A stretch of 6,355 nt of DNA, taken from contig CAIMKO010000013.1 of the NCBI GenBank assembly GCA_903841915.1, positions 1-6,355 on the forward strand, read 5' to 3'. This document shows positions 1-6,355 of this stretch, in pieces (the first letter of the stretch is position 1; the number at the start of each line of letters is the position of its first letter). Origin of the DNA: an uncultured Chitinophagaceae bacterium (GTDB lineage: Bacteria; Bacteroidota; Bacteroidia; Chitinophagales; Chitinophagaceae). The notes under the pieces were generated by a model. The model worked only from the letters and a program-made list of their open reading frames with translations. It was not told where the DNA came from and did not search any database. The position numbers were made by a program, and so were the translations under genes.

Positions 1-1957
1 ATTTGTGCAGAAGATAGAAGCATTGCATTCTAATTTCATTCATCCCATCGAAACGGATTCACTGGCATTGAAAGGTGCTGATGTATTAAAGAACAACTGG
101 TTCTTCCTGTTTGTGGATGCCATGAAGGAAATGCAGTTGCCCGTATTTGGATTTGATGCATTGAAAAATTTCCGTTTCAATACTGCAAAACCTTCCACTA
201 AAATATTCATCAGTTCTCATACAGATTGGTTCGATGCAAAGGTTGAAATTTTATTTGGTGAACAAAAAGTTACGGTGGCCGATGTAAAAAAAGCATTGCA
301 GAATAAGCAACAGTTTTTTCCCTTATCAGACGGAACGCTGGGTATTTTGCCGGAAGAATGGATCAAAAAATATTCATTGCTGTTCAGGGTGGGTGAGGGT
401 AAAACCTCGAATATGAAACTGAGTAAATATCATTTCAGTGTGATCGAAGAATTGTATCTCGAAAGAAATGAGGAAGAATTATTTATTCAGTTGGAAGAGA
501 AATATGAAAAATTAAAATCCAATCATTCCATCAAGACCATTGATGCACCTGCACATTTAAAAGATGTGTTAAGGCCTTATCAGGAAAGCGGATTTCAATG
601 GCTGAATTATTTGCGCGAAGTGCAATGGGGAGGAATATTGGCAGATGATATGGGTTTGGGTAAGACTGTTCAGGCATTGTCATTCATTCATCATTTAAGA
701 GAAGAGCAAGGCTCGTTGAAAGCATTGGTGGTTTGCCCAACAACACTGATGTTCAACTGGCAGAATGAGATCAGGAAGTTCACGCCCTCACTAACTTTTT
801 ATATTCATCATGGCGGTGGAAGGATTAGAGAAAGTTTATCACAGGATCATATTGATGTGATCATCACTACATACGGAACATTGCGTAGCGACATCAAACA
901 ATTTGTGGATGTTGATTTTGATTATGTAATACTGGATGAAAGTCAGGCCATCAAAAATCCGGGAAGTAAAGTCACCAAAGCTGCTTGCCTGTTGAAAGCC
1001 AAGAACCGTCTTTGTTTGAGTGGTACACCTTTGCAGAATAATACCTTCGACATATTTGCACAAATGAATTTCCTGAATCCCGGTATGCTGGGGAGTGTTG
1101 AGTTTTTCAAACAGGAATTCTCAGTACCCATTGACAAGTTTGGCGAGAAAGAACAGAAAGATCATTTAAGGAAATTATTGTATCCATTCATCTTGCGCAG
1201 AACAAAAGAACAGGTAGCAAAAGATCTTCCTGAAAAACAAGAGATGATCTTATTCTGTGAAATGGGGGATGAACAACGAAAGATATATGATGCATACAGA
1301 AATGATTATCGCGATAAAATTTTGGGTGTTGTAGATACACAGGGTGTACAAAAATCGCAGTTAACCATTCTGCAAGGATTGATGAAACTGCGACAGATCT
1401 GTGATAGTCCTGCTATTGTAAATGAACAGGAACGTTTCCCGAATGTATCGGTTAAATTAGAAGAGATCGGAAGAGAGATCACTGAAAACATCAGTAACCA
1501 TAAGGCTTTGATCTTCTCTCAGTTTTTAGGAATGCTGGCATTGATCAAAGAGAAATTAAAAGAACTTGGTGTTGTGTATGAATATTTTGACGGAAGTACT
1601 TCAGCTGCCGACAGGGAAAAAGCCATCAATCATTTTCAGAATGATGATGAGTGTCGTGTGTTTTTAATTTCATTGAAGGCCGGTGGTGTGGGTTTGAATT
1701 TAACGGCGGCAGATTATGTGTACATCGTTGATCCATGGTGGAATCCTGCGGTGGAACAACAGGCCATTGACAGAACACATCGTATCGGACAAACAAAAAA
1801 TATTTTTGCGTACCGCATGATCTGTACTGATACAGTAGAAGATAAGATCTTAAAACTACAGGACCGCAAACGTGCCTTAGCAAGAGATCTCATCACTGAT
1901 GACGAAGGATTTGTAAAGAGTCTGACAAGAGAAGATGTGGAATATTTGTTCAGTTAA
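1..1957 (+). CDS. SNF2-family DEAD/DEAH-box helicase-like ATPase, 5' partial
   Basis: This is the C-terminal part of a bacterial SNF2 (Swi2/Snf2) ATPase, a cytoplasmic double-stranded-DNA translocase that uses ATP to remodel protein-DNA complexes. Numbering from the GTG at position 5, the two RecA-like lobes are complete. Lobe 1 has motif I DMGLGKT at 215-221 (Walker lysine K220), motif Ia around VVCPTTL at 242-248, motif II DESQ at 311-314 and motif III SGTPLQNN at 339-346. Lobe 2 starts near 500, with motif V GGVGLNL at 560-566 and motif VI around QAIDRTHRIGQ at 586-596, carrying the expected arginines R590 and R593. About 190 residues precede lobe 1, including a DWFD segment near 74-77 that resembles the region conserved before the ATPase in bacterial SNF2 proteins. 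The frame is open to the window edge, so the GTG is probably internal and the start lies upstream; related bacterial proteins are often near 1000 residues. Any N-terminal SWIM zinc finger would be outside the window. The stop is TAA at 1955-1957. The cellular target cannot be told from sequence. Confidence 0.95.
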   Translation, partial: FVQKIEALHSNFIHPIETDSLALKGADVLKNNWFFLFVDAMKEMQLPVFGFDALKNFRFNTAKPSTKIFISSHTDWFDAKVEILFGEQKVTVADVKKALQNKQQFFPLSDGTLGILPEEWIKKYSLLFRVGEGKTSNMKLSKYHFSVIEELYLERNEEELFIQLEEKYEKLKSNHSIKTIDAPAHLKDVLRPYQESGFQWLNYLREVQWGGILADDMGLGKTVQALSFIHHLREEQGSLKALVVCPTTLMFNWQNEIRKFTPSLTFYIHHGGGRIRESLSQDHIDVIITTYGTLRSDIKQFVDVDFDYVILDESQAIKNPGSKVTKAACLLKAKNRLCLSGTPLQNNTFDIFAQMNFLNPGMLGSVEFFKQEFSVPIDKFGEKEQKDHLRKLLYPFILRRTKEQVAKDLPEKQEMILFCEMGDEQRKIYDAYRNDYRDKILGVVDTQGVQKSQLTILQGLMKLRQICDSPAIVNEQERFPNVSVKLEEIGREITENISNHKALIFSQFLGMLALIKEKLKELGVVYEYFDGSTSAADREKAINHFQNDDECRVFLISLKAGGVGLNLTAADYVYIVDPWWNPAVEQQAIDRTHRIGQTKNIFAYRMICTDTVEDKILKLQDRKRALARDLITDDEGFVKSLTREDVEYLFS

Positions 1958-1982
1958 ATTGTTGCTGACAGTTGTTTTTTAC

Positions 1983-2052
1983 CACAATGTAAAAGAGTTA
2001 AAAGAGTTTCACAGAGAACTCTGTGTAAACTCTGTATCTCTTTTACTCTGTG
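1983..2052. repeat. Long imperfect inverted repeat (hairpin) between convergent genes
   Basis: Almost the whole centre of the 110-base gap between the SNF2 and GH2 stops folds on itself. From inside out, CACAGAG (2010-2016) pairs with CTCTGTG (2019-2025) across AA. After a single bulged T (2026), AGAGTTT (2003-2009) pairs with AAACTCT (2027-2033). After a 5/4-base internal loop, GTAAAAGAG (1989-1997) pairs perfectly with CTCTTTTAC (2038-2046). After a 2x2 mismatch, CACA (1983-1986) pairs with TGTG (2049-2052). That gives 27 base pairs in 70 bases. The arms are also internally repetitive, with AAAAGAGTT at 1991-1999 and again at 2001-2008 in the slightly changed form AAAGAGTT. Its place between two convergent stops suggests a bidirectional transcription end or mRNA 3' protection. 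However, neither strand has a clear U-tract right after the stem, so it is not a textbook intrinsic terminator. It may instead be a copy of a dispersed palindromic intergenic element. Confidence 0.8.
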
Positions 2053-2067
2053 TTGAATAATAAGCTT

Positions 2068-4845
2068 CTATTCAATATCTCCAATCAACTCATCATTCCT
2101 GTTCCAGCCGCTTAGTTTTAATTGTAGCTTTTTATTAGCAATGGTTGCATTTGGATAAGTTGCACCCAATGTTATTGTTTCTCCCGGCGCCAATGTAAAA
2201 TAGTTGCCGCTCCAATATCCCGGGAATATTTCTTCAGCACCCTCTGTAAATTTGGGATGCACAAAGAATGCCATTTGTCTTGTTGTATTGGAAAATCGAA
2301 TGCTCCATTTTGTGTGGGTTGTACCAGTTTCTTTCTTGAGGATCTTTACATCTAATTTTGTGGCTGCAATATCTTTCAGTGATTGGTATTGATGATCTTT
2401 TGCAAACCAGTATACGTTATGAGAAACTAGGTTTCCGTTTACGTCTTTTAAATTCAACACCACAAAACTCAGTCCTGTGTACTTTGAAAGAATGCTGCTT
2501 AATGAAATTGTTTTCTTCACATCAGATTTTCCGATATTCAATTTTGTTCTTTGGGAGAACAATTGTTTTCCATTCATATCATATACAGCTGCATCTACTG
2601 TTAGGTTATTCTCTGCATGATAAGTCCTGTTTATAACTGCAACAACAGAATCATCCAGATTCAATTGAACATGCAGTTTTTCATTAGACGATTGCATGAA
2701 ATAATAGCCTGCATTGGGAGCCAGATAATAATCAAAGATCTGCCACATCACACTGGGGAATGCAGGGTTCAGTTTCCATAGTAACACACCACCGTTGTCA
2801 TTTAGTTTATGTCCGGCTGCTTCAAATATCCCTCTGTAACCATCTGCATTCATGATCTGCATTTTATCGGAAAAGTCTTTTAAACTGCTTGGGTTACCCA
2901 ATCTTTTGATCATCTCATAATAATAAAGATCATAATGGCCGTTACCGGTACAGGCATCATGATAACCCCATGAATTATTGAAAGGATAAGGTAAACTTGG
3001 ATCATGAACCAGGTTGGTAATATTCTTCGCTAAAGATTCAAAAGGCTCTTGCGATGGGATCCCTGTTTCGTCTTTGAATAACCAGTCTTTTCCTTCATTC
3101 ACTTTTGTATAATAAAAATTGGGGTCTTCCCATTTGTAAGAGCCGCCGCTATACACACCACCTGGTTGGTTATCGGGCCATGACATATTCCAGCCTTTTG
3201 GCAAATGTGCAAAGCCTGATGAACAGGGGATGAAAGGTCTGGTACCATCGAGCAAAGCAACATTATCACGCATGGCATCATACAATTCTTTTCTGGCGTG
3301 GCCTTCATTACCACCTGTCCAAACCAATAAGGAAGGATGATTCCGCAGCCGATAAATGGTGCTGATCGTATTATTTACATAAACATTTCCCTGGTAAGGA
3401 TAATCAGGTGAACCTTTAAATTCACCCTGTGTATCACCGGTGATCCAGAAATCTTCCCATACCAATAAGCCCAATCGATCTGTGGTTTCAAAGAATGCAT
3501 CAGGAGGTGCAACACCACCGCCCCAGATCCTGACGAGATTAGTATTGGCATTTTTACAAAGCATTAATTCCTGTGCAAAACGTAAGCTGTCTTCCTGCAG
3601 CATCATATCAGGAACCCATGCGCCACCCACCAGATGTATGCGTTTCCCATTCACATAAAAATCTCTTTTAATCCAACCATTCACGGTAGAAAATTTTGAA
3701 TCAACCGTTCTAACACCAAATAGAAAACTGCTGTCATCAGAGATCTGATTACCCGAAATAAATTGCAAACGGATCCTGTACAGGTCGGCATTGCCATAAC
3801 CATGCGGCCACCAAATATGTGGGTGTTGTAATATTAATTGTTTGAACTGATCAGCTGTGAATTTTATTTTCTTTTGCTCATTCCTTTTTAGAGAAATATT
3901 TTGAGAGATGCTAAAACTACCACCGGTAAAAGTTTCCGGAGAAATAGTTACTTGTAATTTTCCCTGCTGAACTTCCTTGCTATAATTCGCTACTGCTAAT
4001 TGAATATTTAATTTAGCTGCATTCGTATCGTTAGAAAGAAATGTTGTGCTGATCTTGGGGTGCTGAATCAGCACATTTCCTGAGGTTCTTAAAAACACAG
4101 GTTGCCAGATGCCCATATTGCGGTCTCTTATTTCGGGCATCCAGTCCCAGCCAACGGAACAAAGCATAGTAACGTTCTTGCCAATATCGCCTGTTGGTCC
4201 TCCATTCAAATAAAAATCACCCAAGGCATTTAATTGAGGATGGTCGGGTAATCCCGGAAAATCGAGCGGATAAATCTTTACTGCTAACATATTTTCTTCT
4301 CCTGCTTTGATGGCTTTGCTCACATTGAGATCAAACTCAGCGAACATGCCAACGAGTTGAGATGAATCAGCAATTAGTTTTCCATTCAGCCAAACATCGG
4401 CTCTATAATTGATGCCTTTAAAAATTAGTTGAAATAATTTTCCTTTATCAGCTACAGGAACCATAAAACTGGTTTTATACCAGTATGCTTTTTTCCATGG
4501 ATTTGGCACATTAGGAATATGGGAGTATTGTGCTAAGTGATATTGATTATTGAAACTATCTGACGCATCGGGGATCAGCATATTGTTCAAATCCAAATAA
4601 GGATTCGGATAAATTTTATTAGCCACTAGTCCGGTTAAAACGGTGGAAGGAACAGAAACAGAAAACCATTTTTCCTTTGACTGATATTTGGAGGTTGATA
4701 ATTCGGCGCCATCATTTTTTACGACTTCTGATGATTGTAATAAAAACTGCTTGAGTTGAATTTGTGTAACGGCTGAATTTTGGGCTGTTACTGAGAGTGG
4801 AAATAGAAATAAACAGAGGGTTTTTATTAACGCATGTGATTTCAT
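2068..4845 (-). CDS. Secreted glycoside hydrolase family 2 protein, endo-beta-mannosidase/exo-glucosaminidase-like
   Basis: A complete 925-residue GH2 enzyme, expected to cleave a beta-linked mannoside or glucosaminide by the retaining mechanism in the periplasm or outside the cell. Residues 1-21 form a signal peptide, with likely cleavage after VTA before Q22; there is no lipobox cysteine. A GH2 sugar-binding jelly roll covers about 40-255 (YWYKTSF near 121-127, DRNMGIWQPVF at 241-251). An Ig-like sandwich covers about 258-378 (WWPHGYG at 345-351), the TIM barrel about 385-720, and C-terminal beta domains run to the end. The acid/base candidate is E514 in GGNEG and the nucleophile candidate is E593 in KDETG. 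The segments GLLVWEDFWITGD (459-471) and RNHPSLLVW (501-509) closely recall plant mannosylglycoprotein endo-beta-mannosidase, while the domain plan through the C-terminus also fits CsxA-type exo-beta-D-glucosaminidases. Exact substrate is therefore open. The ATG at 4845 is chosen because the signal peptide begins there; the stop is TAG. It is transcribed alone, away from the divergent outer-membrane gene. Confidence 0.93.
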   Translation of the reverse strand: MKSHALIKTLCLFLFPLSVTAQNSAVTQIQLKQFLLQSSEVVKNDGAELSTSKYQSKEKWFSVSVPSTVLTGLVANKIYPNPYLDLNNMLIPDASDSFNNQYHLAQYSHIPNVPNPWKKAYWYKTSFMVPVADKGKLFQLIFKGINYRADVWLNGKLIADSSQLVGMFAEFDLNVSKAIKAGEENMLAVKIYPLDFPGLPDHPQLNALGDFYLNGGPTGDIGKNVTMLCSVGWDWMPEIRDRNMGIWQPVFLRTSGNVLIQHPKISTTFLSNDTNAAKLNIQLAVANYSKEVQQGKLQVTISPETFTGGSFSISQNISLKRNEQKKIKFTADQFKQLILQHPHIWWPHGYGNADLYRIRLQFISGNQISDDSSFLFGVRTVDSKFSTVNGWIKRDFYVNGKRIHLVGGAWVPDMMLQEDSLRFAQELMLCKNANTNLVRIWGGGVAPPDAFFETTDRLGLLVWEDFWITGDTQGEFKGSPDYPYQGNVYVNNTISTIYRLRNHPSLLVWTGGNEGHARKELYDAMRDNVALLDGTRPFIPCSSGFAHLPKGWNMSWPDNQPGGVYSGGSYKWEDPNFYYTKVNEGKDWLFKDETGIPSQEPFESLAKNITNLVHDPSLPYPFNNSWGYHDACTGNGHYDLYYYEMIKRLGNPSSLKDFSDKMQIMNADGYRGIFEAAGHKLNDNGGVLLWKLNPAFPSVMWQIFDYYLAPNAGYYFMQSSNEKLHVQLNLDDSVVAVINRTYHAENNLTVDAAVYDMNGKQLFSQRTKLNIGKSDVKKTISLSSILSKYTGLSFVVLNLKDVNGNLVSHNVYWFAKDHQYQSLKDIAATKLDVKILKKETGTTHTKWSIRFSNTTRQMAFFVHPKFTEGAEEIFPGYWSGNYFTLAPGETITLGATYPNATIANKKLQLKLSGWNRNDELIGDIE

Positions 4846-4861
4846 GAAAGATCTATTTTCA

Positions 4862-4869
4862 CAAAAGTA
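4862..4869 (-). promoter_or_regulatory. Candidate Bacteroidota -7 promoter element for the GH2 gene
   Basis: Read on the minus strand, these bases are TACTTTTG, an exact match to the Bacteroidota sigma-A -7 consensus TAnnTTTG. The element ends 16 bases before the GH2 ATG, which would leave a short leader of about 10 bases. No TTG-type -33 element is found at the usual 17-23 base distance; the nearest TTTTTG is about 37 bases upstream. No Shine-Dalgarno sequence precedes the ATG, as is normal in this phylum. The assignment rests on the single -7 match and its position. Confidence 0.45.
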
Positions 4870-5030
4870 GAATAGTGATAGCAGTTTCTATTCTTTATTG
4901 TTATTTCAAAAAGAAGATTTTAAATCAAAAAGAGATCTTTGGGCCCTCTAAAATCACAATTACCCGATTAATATTGCTATTTACCGAAAAGATCACCTCA
5001 GGCCTATTCATCCAAACCGTCCACCGATAT

Positions 5031-5064
5031 TTTGAAACTAAGTTTTAATCTGTACAGTAGTTTG
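5031..5064 (+). promoter_or_regulatory. Weak candidate promoter for the outer-membrane protein gene
   Basis: TTTG at 5031-5034 could serve as a -33 element and TAGTTTG at 5058-5064 as a -7 element. The latter is one base shorter than the TAnnTTTG consensus and the spacing (23 bases) is at the long end. The transcript would start near 5070, leaving roughly 25 bases before the ATG at 5095. No better match was seen in the gap. Confidence 0.22.
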
Positions 5065-5094
5065 CAGTCTAATTGGTCTAATCACTTAAAGTTC

Positions 5095-6355
5095 ATGAAA
5101 AAAAATATTCTAACTGTATTCTTGGTCCTTTTCTCAGGGATGTTATTCGCACAAACCGGTGGGTCATTAAAAGGTAAAATTGTGGATAGTGTTGGTAAAC
5201 AATCGTTGAAAGATGCTTCTATCGAAATATTAAAATCATCAGATTCATCAAAACTATTGCTGGGGTTAGCAGCGCAGGACGGTAGTTTCGGTATCAGGAA
5301 TATTCCGGTAGGAAATTATATAGCACGTATATCATTCTCCAGTTATGCTACACAGTTTAAAAGAATAAAGATCATAAAAGCGGGTCAGGAAATAAATCTG
5401 GGGACAATTTATCTGGCATCTATTGCAGACAGATTGCCTGATGTTGTGGTGACACAATCTTCGGTTCAAATGAAAAAAGATACGGTTGAATTTACTGCAT
5501 CTCAGTTCAAGACCAAACCCAATGCAGTTGCAGAAGACCTTTTAAGAAAAATACCAGGGATGGATGTGGACAAGAGTGGTGCTATTAAATCGCAGGGTGA
5601 AACGGTACAAAGGGTATTGGTGAACGGGAAAAGATTTTTTGGCGACGATCCTAAAATGGCAACAAAAAATTTACCTCCTGATGTGATCGATAAGATCCAG
5701 GTGTTTGATGACCTGAGTGATCAAAGTAAGTTCACAGGCTTTGATGACGGAAACAGGGTGAAGACGATCAATATCACAACAAAGAAAAATACGGCTAAGG
5801 GGTATTTTGGTAAAGTGGTTGGCGGAGCAGGAACAGATGCTGATAATAATTCACAATATGACGCCAGTATTAATATGCATCGCTTTAATGGTAATAGTCA
5901 GATCTCTGTTTTAGGTCAGGCAAATGATATCAATAAACAGAATTTCACACAGCAGGATATCTTGGGTAGTGGCGGCGGACGCGGCGGCGGAGGTTTTGGC
6001 GGTGGCGGCGGAACCGGGTCGGGAATTACAACAACGTTGGCAGGCGGATTAAATTATAAAGACTCATGGGGGAAATTGAATAGCAATGCTTACGGAAGTT
6101 ATTTTTATAATGATCTGAAAGTTAATGTAGACCAGCAAAGTCAAACGCAAACCATTATTTCCAGTGATTCCTCAAACTTTAAAAACTCAGTATCTACTTC
6201 AGAATCGAAAACACCCAATCATCGTATCAATTTAAATCTGGAAGAAAATTTCGATACATTAAATTCATTGGTTGCAAGGCCTAATATTACATTTCAAACA
6301 TCAACTCCCAGTTCAACATCTTCTTCTGTTACAACCGGAACAACCGGTTCGTTGA
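5095..6355 (+). CDS. TonB-dependent-receptor-like outer-membrane beta-barrel protein, 3' partial
   Basis: The frame from the ATG at 5095 stays open for 420 codons and runs off the right edge. Residues 1-19 are a signal peptide (MKK, hydrophobic core, cleavage after LFA before Q20). About 25-105 is a carboxypeptidase-regulatory-like (CarboxypepD_reg/CNA-B type) beta-sandwich, marked by LKGKIVD at 25-31 and DGSFGIRNIPVGNY at 62-75. About 113-232 is a plug-like domain, with EDLLRKIPGM at 147-156, VLVNGKRFF at 174-182 and NITTKKN at 226-232. After that come alternating beta-strand-like segments of an outer-membrane barrel, interrupted by a glycine-rich insert at 291-310 and a Ser/Thr-rich stretch near 402-419. 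The arrangement fits the Bacteroidota 'outer membrane beta-barrel' family related to SusC/TonB-dependent receptors; such proteins are usually about 800-1000 residues, so more than half is missing. No SusD partner is visible within the window. Ligand unknown. It may be a transporter or a structural envelope protein. Confidence 0.9.
   Translation, partial: MKKNILTVFLVLFSGMLFAQTGGSLKGKIVDSVGKQSLKDASIEILKSSDSSKLLLGLAAQDGSFGIRNIPVGNYIARISFSSYATQFKRIKIIKAGQEINLGTIYLASIADRLPDVVVTQSSVQMKKDTVEFTASQFKTKPNAVAEDLLRKIPGMDVDKSGAIKSQGETVQRVLVNGKRFFGDDPKMATKNLPPDVIDKIQVFDDLSDQSKFTGFDDGNRVKTINITTKKNTAKGYFGKVVGGAGTDADNNSQYDASINMHRFNGNSQISVLGQANDINKQNFTQQDILGSGGGRGGGGFGGGGGTGSGITTTLAGGLNYKDSWGKLNSNAYGSYFYNDLKVNVDQQSQTQTIISSDSSNFKNSVSTSESKTPNHRINLNLEENFDTLNSLVARPNITFQTSTPSSTSSSVTTGTTGSL
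5965..6024 (+). other. Glycine-rich low-complexity insert in the outer-membrane protein
   Basis: Codons 291-310 of the outer-membrane gene encode a run made of Gly with single Ser, Arg, Phe and Thr residues (GSGGGRGGGGFGGGGGTGSG). At DNA level it is a GGC/GGT/GGA-rich patch, strikingly G-rich on the coding strand against AT-rich surroundings. It lies after the plug domain between predicted barrel strands, so it is most likely a flexible loop at the membrane surface. Similar Gly-rich stretches occur in other Bacteroidota barrel proteins of this type, from general knowledge rather than a search. Confidence 0.75.

Noticed and set aside
5..7. GTG as the true start of the SNF2 gene
   Set aside because: The frame is open to the window edge, bacterial SNF2 proteins are usually much longer, and the residues after it already look like internal conserved sequence. 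Treated as 5' partial.
931..945. DESQ instead of DEAH/DEAQ in SNF2 motif II as a sign of inactivity
   Set aside because: The catalytic Asp-Glu pair is intact and a Ser at the third position is tolerated; other motifs are complete, so the ATPase should be active.
839..1896. Several minus-strand open frames of 60-85 codons inside the SNF2 gene
   Set aside because: They lie fully antisense to a strongly conserved ATPase domain and their translations show no recognisable domain, signal peptide or start context.
1958..1980. Intrinsic terminator of the SNF2 gene ending in the T run at 1975-1980
   Set aside because: No stable stem immediately precedes the six T residues; the large hairpin lies downstream of them instead.
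1983..2052. CRISPR array or transposon end
   Set aside because: The repeats are short, overlapping inverted arms of one hairpin with no spacers, no transposase gene and no visible target-site duplication.
2204..3658. Short open frames on the plus strand and in another minus frame inside the GH2 gene
   Set aside because: Shadows of a complete, well-matched GH2 coding sequence; no independent coding evidence.
4934..4949. GATCTTTG as a -7 element, and the GGGCCC palindrome, as control sites for the outer-membrane gene
   Set aside because: GATCTTTG has a mismatch at the key first T, no -33 partner at suitable spacing, and lies about 150 bases from the ATG; GGGCCC is a six-base palindrome expected by chance.
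2068..6355. Polysaccharide utilisation locus (SusC/SusD pair with GH2)
   Set aside because: No SusD-like lipoprotein, sensor or sigma/anti-sigma pair is present, and the two genes are divergent. The outer-membrane protein looks like the general barrel family rather than a clear SusC.

Overview
The window reads as chromosomal DNA of a member of the Bacteroidota, most likely a Chitinophagaceae/Sphingobacteriia-type organism. Three things point there: AT-rich genes without Shine-Dalgarno sequences, a TACTTTTG element matching the Bacteroidota -7 box (TAnnTTTG) just upstream of a start codon, and an outer-membrane beta-barrel protein with an N-terminal carboxypeptidase-regulatory-like domain and a glycine-rich insert. 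This placement is inferred from protein style and was not tested by any search.

There are three protein genes. Positions 1-1957 (+) hold the C-terminal two thirds or so of a bacterial SNF2-family ATPase; its 5' end lies outside the window. Positions 2068-4845 (-) hold a complete secreted glycoside hydrolase family 2 enzyme of the endo-beta-mannosidase/exo-glucosaminidase branch. Positions 5095-6355 (+) hold the first 420 codons of a TonB-dependent-receptor-like outer-membrane protein that runs off the right edge.

The SNF2 and GH2 genes converge on a 110-base gap that is largely filled by a 70-base, almost fully self-complementary hairpin built from AGAG/CTCTGTG-type units. The GH2 and outer-membrane genes diverge from a 249-base gap that carries a good promoter -7 element for GH2 and only a weak candidate for the other gene.

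Functionally, the GH2 enzyme (exported, glycan-cleaving) and the outer-membrane protein could both serve the cell envelope or nutrient uptake. The window has no SusD-like lipoprotein or transcriptional regulator, so it is not shown to be a polysaccharide utilisation locus. The SNF2 protein looks unrelated to the other two. I see no phage, transposon, CRISPR, tRNA or rRNA gene, and no convincing undescribed system. The best leads are the intergenic hairpin repeat and the substrate question for the GH2 enzyme.
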